From NCBI GenBank assembly GCA_020975725.1, contig QXJR01000030.1, positions 310,001 to 374,000 on the forward strand: a DNA stretch of 64,000 nucleotides, in the 5' to 3' direction. Origin of the DNA: Picocystis sp. L7 (Eukaryota > Chlorophyta > Picocystophyceae > Picocystales > Picocystaceae). The notes below the pieces were generated by a model. The model was not told the DNA's origin. It made no database searches and saw nothing but the letters and a program-made list of their open reading frames with translations. The translations under genes were made by a program, and so were the position numbers. This document shows, piece after piece, positions 48,508 to 58,378 of this stretch (position 1 is its first letter; each line of letters starts with the position of its first letter).

Positions 48508-51500
48508 ATGGCGCCGCGTGTGGTGGCGCAACGAGCCGCCTCCATGGCGCTGGTGGACCGGCTGAGGTGCCTGCGGAGCTTCAGCGCCGCACAGGCCCAA
48601 ACGGTGGAAGCGCAGCCGGACAACGCGGCCAGGATGCGTGCGGCCGCGGTGGTGGGATACGGCGCACAACCTGGCCCCTTTCGAAACCTGGATGGACAGC
48701 GATACGAAGACGGACGCTACGCCGCCTTCCAGAAGGAAATCGAGGCGTTCATCCCGACCTCCAGGCACTACACCGACTCGGTGCGCACCTTCGCCTACGG
48801 GACCGACGCGAGCTTCTACCGGCTCGTGCCCAAGGTTGTGGTCAAGATCCATTCCGAAGACGAGGTCAAGAAAGTGCTGCCCATCGCGAGAAAACACAAG
48901 GTCCCCGTCACCTTCCGGGCCGCGGGCACTTCGCTGTCCGGACAAGCGGTGACGGATTCGGTCCTGCTCAAGCTCTCTCATTCGGGCAGGAATTTCCGCC
49001 GGTACGAAATTCTCGACCAGGGGAAAAAGATCACAGTGGAACCTGGACTTATCGGGGGAGAGGTAAACCGACTCCTCCAGAACTACCACAAGAAGCACGG
49101 AACTCCGATGCAGTACAAGATTGGTCCAGATCCATCCTCCATTGACAGCTGCATGCTTGGAGGGATCATCTCCAACAACTCCAGCGGGATGTGTTGCGGA
49201 GTTAAGCAGAACACCTACAACACCCTAGAGGATATGCGGATTGTGTTTGCCGATGGGACTGTGCTGGATACGGCGGACGAAGGGAGCAGAAACGCTTTCT
49301 TGAAGTCTCATGCCAGGCTCGTAGCTGGTGTGCAAGACCTGGCCCGACGCGTGCAAGCCGACGAGGATTTTGCGGCCCTCATCCGCAAGAAGTTCTCCAT
49401 CAAGTGCACCACGGGATACAGCATCAATGCGCTCGTGGACCATCCAATTGATAACCCAATTGAGATCATCAAGAGACTCATGATTGGAAGCGAAGGCACG
49501 CTTGGGTTTGTGTCACGGGCCACCATCAACACGGTGCCCGACCTACCAAACAAGGCATCTGCGTTCATCATGTTCCCTCATGTGGAGCTGGCATGCAAAG
49601 CAGCAGCGCTCCTCCGGAGGCACACTTCTGTTGATGCCGTGGAGATGTTCGACCGTGCTTCCCTACGCGAATGTGAGGCAAACGAAGACATGGTCAAGCT
49701 CGTCAAGGGTTTGGTGGGATCTGGCAAGCATGCAGCAAGCCTTTTGATTGAATGTAGAGGGGACGGAAAGGCAGCGCTGCAGCAGCGTACTGATGAGGTG
49801 CTTTCAGTGCTCAAGAACGGTGGCCTAGAGTTTGGTAGTGGTCAAGGTGAAAAGCTAGAGGACTACACATTCTCGGAGGACGAGAAGGTCACGAAGGTGT
49901 TCTGGGACGTCAGGAAAGGGTTGATTCCGATAGTGGGAGGAGCTAGGGAGACAGGCACATCCATGCTCATTGAGGACGTGGCCTGCCCTGTGGAGAATCT
50001 TGGTGCGATGACCATGGATTTGATCGAGATGTTTGAGAGGCACGGATACAAGGATGCCTCTTGTTTCGGACATGCTCTTGAGGGAAACTTGCATCTTGTG
50101 TTTTCTCAAGGATTCAGGACAGACCAAGAGATCGAAAGGTACTCGCATATGATGCAAGAGCTCTGTGAACTTGTGGCGCTCAAGCACAATGGTAGCCTTA
50201 AAGCAGAGCACGGAACTGGTCGCAACGTTGCGCCGTTCGTAGAGATGGAATGGGGTAGCAAGGCGTATGAACTCATGTGGGAGCTGAAGGAACTCTTTGA
50301 TCCGGACTACGTCCTGAACCCGGGTGTCATCCTCAACCACGACGAGGATGTGCATCGGAAGGCATTGAAGCCATCCCCTCCTGCCCACGAGATCATAGAC
50401 AGGTGCATTGAGTGTGGTTTCTGCGAATCCAACTGTCCCTCGAGAGACCTTTCGCTCACCCCAAGGCAGAGGATCACCGTGTTCCGCGAGATCTCCAGGC
50501 TCCGGGCCCTGCCGAACAGGACAGCAGACGATGATGCCAGGCTGAAGGAGTTTGAGGAGATCTATGTGTATCAAGGTGAGCAGACCTGCGCTGCTGATGG
50601 CATGTGCCAAGAGAAGTGCCCGGTGAAAATTAACACGGGTGAACTTATCAAGGAACTTCGAAAGGATGACATGGCTAAACAGCACGCAAAGGCTTCAAAG
50701 TTTTCCATGTGGTTTGCAGAAAATTTCAGCAAGTTTACCGCTGTGACACCAACGTTTTTGCATGCGGTCAACCTTGGCCACAGGGTGTTTGGAGAGACTG
50801 TTCTTTCCAGTGCCTCCTCCCTGCTTAACAGTTGGACCGGCCACTTGGTCCCAACGTGGAATAAATACATGCCAACTGGAGCGAGCCCCTTGAAGGAGCC
50901 TCTGATGCCTCAAGCTTCACTGCAAGCGCAGAAGGTGGTGTACGTTCCCAGTTGTGTGACAAGGATGATGGGTCCCTCTGCGAGTGACCCTGAGAAGGCT
51001 AGTGTGCACGAGAAAATGCTATCCTTGTTTGCTAAGGGAGGGTACGAAGTGAAGTACCCTGAGGGGATCAACAACTTGTGTTGTGGGATGATGTTTGACA
51101 CGAGAGGCTTCAAGCCCGCTGCCCAATTGAAGGTGAACGAACTCCAAGAGGCACTGGTCAAGGCATCAGAAAATGGCAAGTACCCAATCGTCATGGATAC
51201 GTCACCTTGCCTGAAGACCTTGAAGGAGAACCTCACAGCCAACGAACTCAAGTTCTCCTTGATGGAGCCAGTGGAGTTCATTTCGCGATTCTTAGTTGAC
51301 AAGCTGGATTTTGCAAAGAAGAAGCAAAGTGTCACCATTCATGTCCCTTGCAGCTCAAAGAAGATGGGTATGGAATCTCAGATGATGTACATTGCGTCCA
51401 AGTGCGCGGAACAGGTACATCCAAGTGGGATCCCATGTTGCGGTATGGCAGGTGACAGGGGGATGAGGTATCCTGAGCTGACTGGATCATCCTTGCAGCA

Positions 51501-51642
51501 CTTGGAGGTGCCACAAGGGTGCAAGGACGGCTACTCTACATCGCGCACATGTGAGATGAGCCTTGCCAACCATTCTGGAGTCGATTTCCGTAGTTTGGTT
51601 TACCTTGTCGATGAGGCCACCACGCCGAAGCAGAGGGCATAA
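48508..51642 (+). CDS. Glycolate dehydrogenase, GYD1-like FAD/Fe-S flavoprotein, mitochondrial
   Basis: This 1044-residue protein has the domain order of Chlamydomonas GYD1. It has a presequence (MAPRVVAQRAASMALVDRLR, then SFSAA), then an FAD-binding-4 domain with VTFRAAGTSLSGQAVTDSVL near 134 and GIISNNSSGMCCG. The FAD-linked oxidase C domain ends around EHGTGRNVAPFVEMEWG. Two 4Fe-4S motifs follow near 633 (CIECGFCESNC) and 694 (CAADGMCQEKC). CCG-type cysteine modules are near 857 (LCCGMMF) and 977 (PCCGMAGD). It would oxidise glycolate (or D-lactate) to glyoxylate and pass electrons to the respiratory chain. D-2-hydroxyglutarate is an alternative substrate. ATG 48508 was chosen for the presequence. 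Confidence 0.88.
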   Translation: MAPRVVAQRAASMALVDRLRCLRSFSAAQAQTVEAQPDNAARMRAAAVVGYGAQPGPFRNLDGQRYEDGRYAAFQKEIEAFIPTSRHYTDSVRTFAYGTDASFYRLVPKVVVKIHSEDEVKKVLPIARKHKVPVTFRAAGTSLSGQAVTDSVLLKLSHSGRNFRRYEILDQGKKITVEPGLIGGEVNRLLQNYHKKHGTPMQYKIGPDPSSIDSCMLGGIISNNSSGMCCGVKQNTYNTLEDMRIVFADGTVLDTADEGSRNAFLKSHARLVAGVQDLARRVQADEDFAALIRKKFSIKCTTGYSINALVDHPIDNPIEIIKRLMIGSEGTLGFVSRATINTVPDLPNKASAFIMFPHVELACKAAALLRRHTSVDAVEMFDRASLRECEANEDMVKLVKGLVGSGKHAASLLIECRGDGKAALQQRTDEVLSVLKNGGLEFGSGQGEKLEDYTFSEDEKVTKVFWDVRKGLIPIVGGARETGTSMLIEDVACPVENLGAMTMDLIEMFERHGYKDASCFGHALEGNLHLVFSQGFRTDQEIERYSHMMQELCELVALKHNGSLKAEHGTGRNVAPFVEMEWGSKAYELMWELKELFDPDYVLNPGVILNHDEDVHRKALKPSPPAHEIIDRCIECGFCESNCPSRDLSLTPRQRITVFREISRLRALPNRTADDDARLKEFEEIYVYQGEQTCAADGMCQEKCPVKINTGELIKELRKDDMAKQHAKASKFSMWFAENFSKFTAVTPTFLHAVNLGHRVFGETVLSSASSLLNSWTGHLVPTWNKYMPTGASPLKEPLMPQASLQAQKVVYVPSCVTRMMGPSASDPEKASVHEKMLSLFAKGGYEVKYPEGINNLCCGMMFDTRGFKPAAQLKVNELQEALVKASENGKYPIVMDTSPCLKTLKENLTANELKFSLMEPVEFISRFLVDKLDFAKKKQSVTIHVPCSSKKMGMESQMMYIASKCAEQVHPSGIPCCGMAGDRGMRYPELTGSSLQHLEVPQGCKDGYSTSRTCEMSLANHSGVDFRSLVYLVDEATTPKQRA

Positions 51643-54600
51643 CACGATGAAGAGGTAGTATGCATAAAAGTCGCGGATGCGCTAATGAAATATATATTCA
51701 GTATGTACAGATGAGAAGAGATTCTCTTTGTCCTCCGACCCCTGCAGCACGAACAGCGAACCCGCTTTGTCAATATACGACGCAAAGATTTGGCCCTCGA
51801 CACAGCACACAGACTGAGAATGTCGGCCCAGACAGGGCTACGAACGGGACCATGCCCACTTGGCAGTCGACTGTTTTTCCGCCTTCAAGGGAAGCCTCGC
51901 AACACAACCAGGTAGTGGTGCAAGGGGCAAGATGGCGGCTGGCAAGATCAAGTTGTTGGAGAGCTGCACTAGCCGAAAACAACAAAACAGTCAGAAAAGC
52001 TTGCAGCGGTATTTCCCACGGTGGCAGATCCCCGTAACTCATCAGACAAATGCCTCGTTTGTCTTCCCAATACAGCAGGCTTGAATGAATGGATGCCTGC
52101 TGCTCAGACTCGTCATCTTTTCGTCATCTTCTGAGTATGACAGGAATCCCTGCACCTGGGTTATTTTCTGACATGCTAATCAAAGACTATATCCGCTTGG
52201 TTTGAAAAAGGCCTTACCATGTGTAAAAGAGCGGTTGTTTGCGAGACCGCCAACTGCGGGAGTAACACGAAAGGATCAGATGTTCTGGCTTGCGTCCATG
52301 AGGACTATACAGCACAGTAGAATCAGAGTCGATCATTCGGGGAAAGTATCCTCATTTCCTTTCGACGCCGGGACTGCTAAGAACTAAAGATAGACAACGC
52401 ACCTGCATCGAAAAACAGCCAACCATCGAAGGATGCAACAACGTGTCAGTCGCTTCCAGGGCACCATGGTCGTTTAAGCACACCACTAGCTGATGCATTA
52501 ACTGTCACAGTTATCAATTCATCACTCAGTCATGGCATCATGCTACCATTTGACGACTCAACAAACTGAATTACTTGCTGCCAACAGGGGATCCACCTGG
52601 TATTCTAGCGTAGCCAGACCGGCAGAGAAGATAAGTTGGCTGGTTCCATCCTATTTGCACGTCAACGTGGCAACAGTCAAATTTGACCTACCTGTGATAG
52701 AGGGAGCAAAAAAAATAATGCCACGCGTTTGAAATTCACCTTCGCTATTATCAAAGAAGCAGAAGACTGTCAGCTTTATGCAGGTTATAGGAAGTCAAAG
52801 TGCAGCCTTATACCATCGAGAACCACAGATTCTTTTGGGGGTAAACAAGCCTCAGGCAGCCAGTTCGCAGCATGCTTTCTGTTCCCGTGGGAACCAAAAT
52901 CTCAGCCGGTAATTCCAGTCTATAAAAGAGTGTCTTCATTGGCTGTACACAGAGATGATGAACAAGCACGTACCATTCGACACATGTACCTAGAGAAAAG
53001 GTCTACAGCAATGCACAAAACCTTAATATGTCAGTACAGGAGCATGGCAGATATCCGGCAGCCAAGTGAACCTGCTCACATCAGAACTTCTTAGAGGTTT
53101 GAACCCACACTGGCTTGGAGGCCTTCGGAGGATTGACAGATAAGTGTATCATCTCATGCGAGCTTCCACATCATAGGTTGGACCGACCTCTCAGCGACCC
53201 TGGAAAAATCATTCGGTTCATCCGGCACTTCCTTGTTTACCAGTAGACTTTCATCTTCAAGGCGGTCCTAACCAATCCTCAACAAGCGCTGATGACTATT
53301 CTTGTTTCTGACAGCACGCACCTTTCTTAAGTAAGTACAGGGAAGAGCTTATCTCTGGACACATGACTTTCAACACCCTGCAGTGAGGTGGTCTTTCTTG
53401 GTCAGCAATGGTGTCAGGGACTTTGCCATCATTCTAGTGTAATCGCCAGAAATGGCACCATAGACCCACTGGCAGGGTCCTGGTTTCCTATCAGAAAGGC
53501 GAAAGGTTGATCTGTGCAAATCACTGACAACTCGTATCACTGAGGTTCCTCCAGAGCCGTGGCAGATTTGCGATGCTATAGGTTTGAATCTTGCTTCGTG
53601 AACTTACATTTCATACGCACAGGCAATAGGTGCAAGCTGGTCCTGAACTGCAAAAACCTCAGAAAAAGGTCAGCAAAGATGTTTGCCATCTAAAACTGTG
53701 CTGTATGTGGATTTTTTGACACGAGGAACGGCATGGACACCCGCAGTCGCAACACGATCTCACACATTCCTCTAGCACATGGAACAGGGGCAGAAACACC
53801 AGAGAAGAAGGTGATGCCGCCCGGGGTATTTCCCGTGCATGCAAAAAGGTGCGACTAGTAGCGCCCGCTTGTTGCTTACCTTTGCGTTGACAAGACAGAG
53901 AAGTGTTGTGCTTTTGAGAGTAGCCTCCTATTTTATGAAGGAATCTTGTTCAGGCACGGTCTGTCAATTGAAGGGGAATCAGTAAGTCGCCACTTCCTGC
54001 ACGTTCTGGTCCTACCCTGCGGGTTCTGTGTGGATATACCAGTGAGACAGGTCAGCAAATACTACAGGAGAGAGCACGTGCTGGTTTAAAGCTGGCGTTG
54101 AAATCTCCGCTCCCGCTGACATAAACCCATCCACAATTTTGGAAGTGGTTACAACGCCTCTGGCAAGAGCGTGGCATCCGCCGTGTTTGAAATCGTCGCA
54201 TAAACGTACCAACGTGTCCAGAATGACACAATAGATCACCCCTTCAGCCTGCTCATGCCGTCCAAGCCGCAACTTGTCAGTATGAGGGGTTCTGCTCCTC
54301 GTTCCATCGGCCTTTCGCAGAACTGATCCCAGAACCCCAGCCTTCCATCCCTCGTCCAGTGCTATTCCACCCATGTGCTTCGCTTCAGCGGGCATGTATC
54401 GACCCTGTAGACCCTGGGCCACGAGACAAACGGCCTTCGGGTGGATTGTACGTCGATTTGGCCTCGCATTTCATGCCCTGAAACGCACGTGCAGCGTTCC
54501 GGACGCAGAGTGCGGGCTTCCTCCTCGCTCCCGGAGGCCTTCCGTGCTGCCATTCCATTCGCTTTTTGATCCCACGCGGACGTGGAGGTCGAGACGCAGA

Positions 54601-55401
54601 CTCGGCAGTGCCTGTACACTTGGTGGTGTGCATTTCGATTCCGTGGCCGCTGCTTCTTCACGCACGTGATGTCTGAAGAGGGAGCTTGTTTGTCTTCACA
54701 GCCTGCGTCTCGTCCTCCCCCTGGATTCCCTCCTTCGCCTCCCTTCGTCCCTCGTCCAAGCGCCAAGGCGACTTGCGGTTCGTGCGCACCTCGCCATCGC
54801 GATCGGCATTCGGAATGGAGGCGCAGCAGGCCGCCGCCATCGGGTCGCCTCGATCCTCGCACGACGATGCTCGAAGGAGGAGCGTCGCAACCGGACTTTC
54901 TTCGACCGGCGAAACCGACGTGTACGCGAGGCGTGGAGGATGCCAGACGGGGGGGGCGTGCGGGTTCAGACCCGATCGGTTGATCGGAACAGACCCAAGG
55001 GCATCCGGTTTCGCGTTCGATTTCGGTGGGATGGAACGGGCAGAAGACGGGGAGGCCCGATCGGGAGGGGTTTCAGACGACGGAGCAAGGTCTCCCTGAG
55101 GATCCGAGAGACAAGGGCGTGCCCCCGGTTCGTCACGCCCTCCCTCCGCCATCCCCTCGCCTTCCTCGGGGCAGGTTTTCAGACGCTGACCCTCCGATCC
55201 CGAACCGAGGGAGGGAGGGGAGTTTTTTCTTTCGGCTCCACTGGAACTCCCGGGTTCGGTCTTGGGTTCGGTCTTGGGTTCCGTCCGATCGGTTGGGGTG
55301 GCTTGAAAGGGGAGAAGGGAAGGTTCACCGGTTCACGAACCACTGGATCGGGTGGCGTGGAGGATCCAGCCGAGAGGATGAGGCAGTCGACGTGGGGAGC
55401 A
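51643..55401. other. 3.8-kb region without a solved gene; splice-like signals on minus strand
   Basis: This gap is long for so compact a genome. On the minus strand several places combine CTGAC-like branch motifs, pyrimidine runs and AG (upstream of about 53640, 54015 and 54250). Strong donor-like sites occur too: GTAAGC near 53878, GTAAGT near 53608, GTACGT near 54210 and GTGCGT near 54488. Open segments between them are 13-136 codons, the longest at 54012-54422 on the minus strand. I could not join them into a family-recognisable protein, so an intron-rich gene here is only a possibility. The last 500 bp are GC-rich and include the bL13c promoter. Confidence 0.35.
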
Positions 55402-56040
55402 ATGGCGAGTGCGATGACGATGGCGGCGCACGCCAAGGTGGGATCAGCGAAGGGAAGCCTGCGCCCGTCCAGGCGCGTGACACGCGTGCGTGGACGCGTG
55501 GCGGTGCGTGCCGGTGCAGAGGGGACGATGGAGGAGACGCGCGCCAACGTGGAATCCCGGGGTCCGGACCTGTTCAACCGGACGTATTATCCCAAGGCGG
55601 CGGATCACAAGAACGAATGCAAGCCGTGGTACATCGTCGATGCGGAGGGACAGACGCTAGGACGCATGGCCGTACTCATCGCCACCGTGCTCCGTGGGAA
55701 GAACCTCCCTTCGTACACTCCCAGCGCAGACATGGGAAGCTACGTGGTCGTCATCAACGCCGAAAAGGTGGAAGTGTCCGGAAAGAAGGAGACGCAGAAG
55801 CTCTACCGACGCCACACCACCGGCAGACCGGGATCCATGAAGGTGGAGACCTTCCAGCAGCTGCAGAAGCGCATCCCAGAGCGCATCGTAGAGAAGGCCG
55901 TCAAGGGGATGTTGCCCAAAGGTCCGCTGGGAAGGGAACTCTTCCGTCACCTCAAAGTGTACGACGGACCGAACCATCCACACGAAGCGCAGCAACCCAA
56001 GGACATCACCGACCAAATCAACGCCAAGGTACACCACTAG
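55402..56040 (+). CDS. RPL13: Plastid ribosomal protein bL13c
   Basis: This 212-residue nucleus-encoded plastid protein begins with an Ala/Arg/Ser-rich transit peptide (about 1-50). The bL13 core starts at [15 protein letters not shown] and continues with [38 protein letters not shown], and [13 protein letters not shown]. The core ends with [20 protein letters not shown] and then [16 protein letters not shown]. It binds 23S rRNA in the large subunit. ATG 55378 and 55414 are alternatives that change only the transit peptide. Nuclear coding of L13 is typical of green-lineage plastids, whereas red-lineage plastid genomes usually keep it. Confidence 0.94.
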   Translation: MASAMTMAAHAKVGSAKGSLRPSRRVTRVRGRVAVRAGAEGTMEETRANVESRGPDLFNRTYYPKAADHKNECKPWYIVDAEGQTLGRMAVLIATVLRGKNLPSYTPSADMGSYVVVINAEKVEVSGKKETQKLYRRHTTGRPGSMKVETFQQLQKRIPERIVEKAVKGMLPKGPLGRELFRHLKVYDGPNHPHEAQQPKDITDQINAKVHH

Positions 56041-56295
56041 GCCAAGAACAAAGGCAACGGACGTGTGGCGAAACTAAAACGTCCCAACCTCTGTAAATGA
56101 CTCGTGCAGGCGCACCTATCCTCAAGACGTAGGCCTTGCTTCCTCTCCACCGACGCACGCGCTTCGTCTCGAACGATTCTCTCATCAACTGCGGTGTTCC
56201 CATCGTCGTCCTGTCGACGCCCGCAGAAGGAGGTCTGAAGCCGTTTCACTCCAGACACGCGGCGGCAAGCCTGCACTTGGTGCTTCGCCGACGGG

Positions 56296-57555
56296 ATGCA
56301 CGCGTCCACGTCCAAGACGTGCCGCGCACGCGGCGCCTTGGCAAAGATGTCTGAAGGCAGGAAGGCCTTTCGCAGACCTCGTGGCGACCTTCTCTGCGTT
56401 CGTGCGACGGAGGAGGAACCGTTCGTGCCGTATCGACGTCCCAGCTGGGTGCAAGTGCCGGAAGGATTCGTGGAACCAGAGCAGCACCTCAGCTACGAGG
56501 ACGAAATGGAGCTCTTCGGCGACGAATACGCGCCTCAAGAAGTGCCTTACGGACCTCCTTCCATCCTCTTGGTGGGATTCCAAGCTCACGAGTGGCCGCA
56601 AGTGAGGATGTACGTGGATCGTGTGGGCGGACACGACGTCAAGGTGGTGCCTGTCGCACAGGAAACCTTGCACGAACGCGCGCAAGACGTGCTCAGGATG
56701 CCGGAAACGGACTGGAGCCGTCCTCCAAGCGATGGTGGACCCAAAGGTGCGCCAGCCGGCGCCAAACGCGTTGCCGTGTTCGCCGGATTGGTGCAGGAAG
56801 ACATAGCCACCATCACCGAGCTGTTGGAAGGATCTGGACTCCCAAGGATTGTGGTCACCGTCGTTTTGGAAGAGGAGAAAAGCAGTCCGCTTGGACAGGT
56901 GGTTGCAGAAGCCATGGTCAAGGAACGAAAGTCCGCACCCGACTTGAGTGCGTGCAAGGAACTGTATCGAGACATGCCCAAAGCCCTGACGGCTGAGGAA
57001 CAGGAAGAGATCGAAGCAGTCGAAGGTATAGAGGCTCGACAAGGAGCAGCGGTGGACCCCAAGGAAGAGATTCAGAAGGGATGGAAGCAAGCGACATCAT
57101 CCTGGTCCAAGTATCCCAAGAAAGGCTCGAAGACGGAAGAGATGGTCAATGCGTTCTTCGAAGGAGACATGGAAAGAGGGAACCGGCTGCTGATGGAGAT
57201 AGAGACACGAGAGCTGGAAGATGGTAGCCAATCGAGCGAGCAAGATCGGGAAGGGGGAAATGAAGATGTTCAAGGGAAGGTTGAAGTGGTCGAGTTCGAA
57301 GACCTTGGATTCAGGATGGCACAGGAAGAACGCCAAGCGGCAGAGGCAGCAGCAACGGCAGCTTCCGAACACCATTCGGCGAAGAAAGTGGATGCTTCTG
57401 TGGAAGATGATTGGGAGATGACCGCCGCTTCCTCTCAGGCACCAAAAGGTCGGACCCTCAGCAAAGCAGAACTGTTGGAGATATGCCAACGCAATGGATT
57501 GGATTACGAGCAAGAGCTCCTGAAAGCTACCCAACGTGGTATCCACTTGACATGA
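56296..57555 (+). CDS. Putative plastid DUF3783-like protein
   Basis: This 419-residue protein has an Arg-rich leader (MHASTSKTCRARGALAKMSE). Next come PYGPPSILLVGFQAHEWPQV and, about 60 residues later, a segment with the shape VAVFAGLVQEDIATITELLE, GLPRIVVTVVLEEEKSSPLG. That strand-helix-strand pattern resembles DUF3783, found in some bacteria and plant plastid proteins. The middle is an acidic linker with a PKEEIQKGWKQATSSWSKYP motif. The end (GRTLSKAELLEICQRNGLDY) forms a predicted helix pair. Function is unknown. It follows the bL13c gene in the same direction with a 255-bp gap. ATG 56347 is an alternative start. DUF assignment is by eye only. Confidence 0.6.
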   Translation: MHASTSKTCRARGALAKMSEGRKAFRRPRGDLLCVRATEEEPFVPYRRPSWVQVPEGFVEPEQHLSYEDEMELFGDEYAPQEVPYGPPSILLVGFQAHEWPQVRMYVDRVGGHDVKVVPVAQETLHERAQDVLRMPETDWSRPPSDGGPKGAPAGAKRVAVFAGLVQEDIATITELLEGSGLPRIVVTVVLEEEKSSPLGQVVAEAMVKERKSAPDLSACKELYRDMPKALTAEEQEEIEAVEGIEARQGAAVDPKEEIQKGWKQATSSWSKYPKKGSKTEEMVNAFFEGDMERGNRLLMEIETRELEDGSQSSEQDREGGNEDVQGKVEVVEFEDLGFRMAQEERQAAEAAATAASEHHSAKKVDASVEDDWEMTAASSQAPKGRTLSKAELLEICQRNGLDYEQELLKATQRGIHLT

Positions 57556-58378
57556 AACACAAGCAACGCCATGGCTTCTCCACGTCTTGTGGACGACATA
57601 CCCAGCACTCCACGTGCTGGCTGCATGGACCATTCAACCCAATAATTAAATATAGTATCCACCTGGGTTCTCCTCCATTGCTGTACGCTGTGACTCACTG
57701 CTCCCGAAGGGGAAATGGCCTTGCTCGGGCATTTTCCCCTCCAGATAATCCCTCTTTCGACCCCGACCGGAAATCCGTTCTCCTCGGCCTTCGTTCCACC
57801 ATTTGCCGCAGAGGTCGTGCTTTGCCTCAGGCTGCCCAGCGACGGTTGACCGTCCTCTGCGGGTTTTGGTCGTGCGTTTGGGCGGGACGTCCGGTCCCGT
57901 GGCGCTTGTGATCGACAGAAGTCGCCTGATCGAAGCGCGTGAACACGTGCCAAGGACGCGCCAAGATGCGCAAAGAAGCACCAAAAAGGGTGAGAAGCGC
58001 CGTTCTGTGACGCCTCGTTGGCAACAAGAGGGTCTCGGAGAGGGAAAAAGGCGCTCCAAGGAGAGAAAGGGAGGGAAGGAGGACGATCAGCAGCGTGCTG
58101 CGTAGGGTGCTGCCTAGCGTGCTGCGGTGTCTAAAACAACAGGGGGATCGCTCCGGGCACGATAAAAAAGCGGAGAACGTGTTGGAAGAACACGCCGATG
58201 AAATGATCAGGGAATGGGGTAGGGATTCGCGATTGGAAAATCTCCCAGTGGGAACGGGACTGGTCTTGGCCTGGAAAGGTGCATTGGATACATCAAGGCT
58301 GACACGAAAAGCGGTGTTCCACCGAGGAAGAAGGGCCAAGGAGGAACCATTCAAGCTCAATCTCAGAAAGAGAAGTCG
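57556..58378. other. Upstream region of HORMA gene
   Basis: 823 bp. The HORMA frame is open for about 50 codons before its ATG, and an AAGGCTGACAC motif plus a CTCAATCTCAG site lie within 100 bp of the ATG, so an upstream exon is possible. A 95-codon open frame (58095-58382) in another frame is not recognisable. Confidence 0.35.

Noticed and set aside
49855-50685. 276-codon minus-strand frame
   Set aside because: Antisense to the Fe-S region of the glycolate dehydrogenase.
54012-54422. 136-codon minus-strand frame as a gene
   Set aside because: Donor- and acceptor-like sites inside it, no family resemblance, and no consistent joins to neighbours; left as part of the unresolved region.
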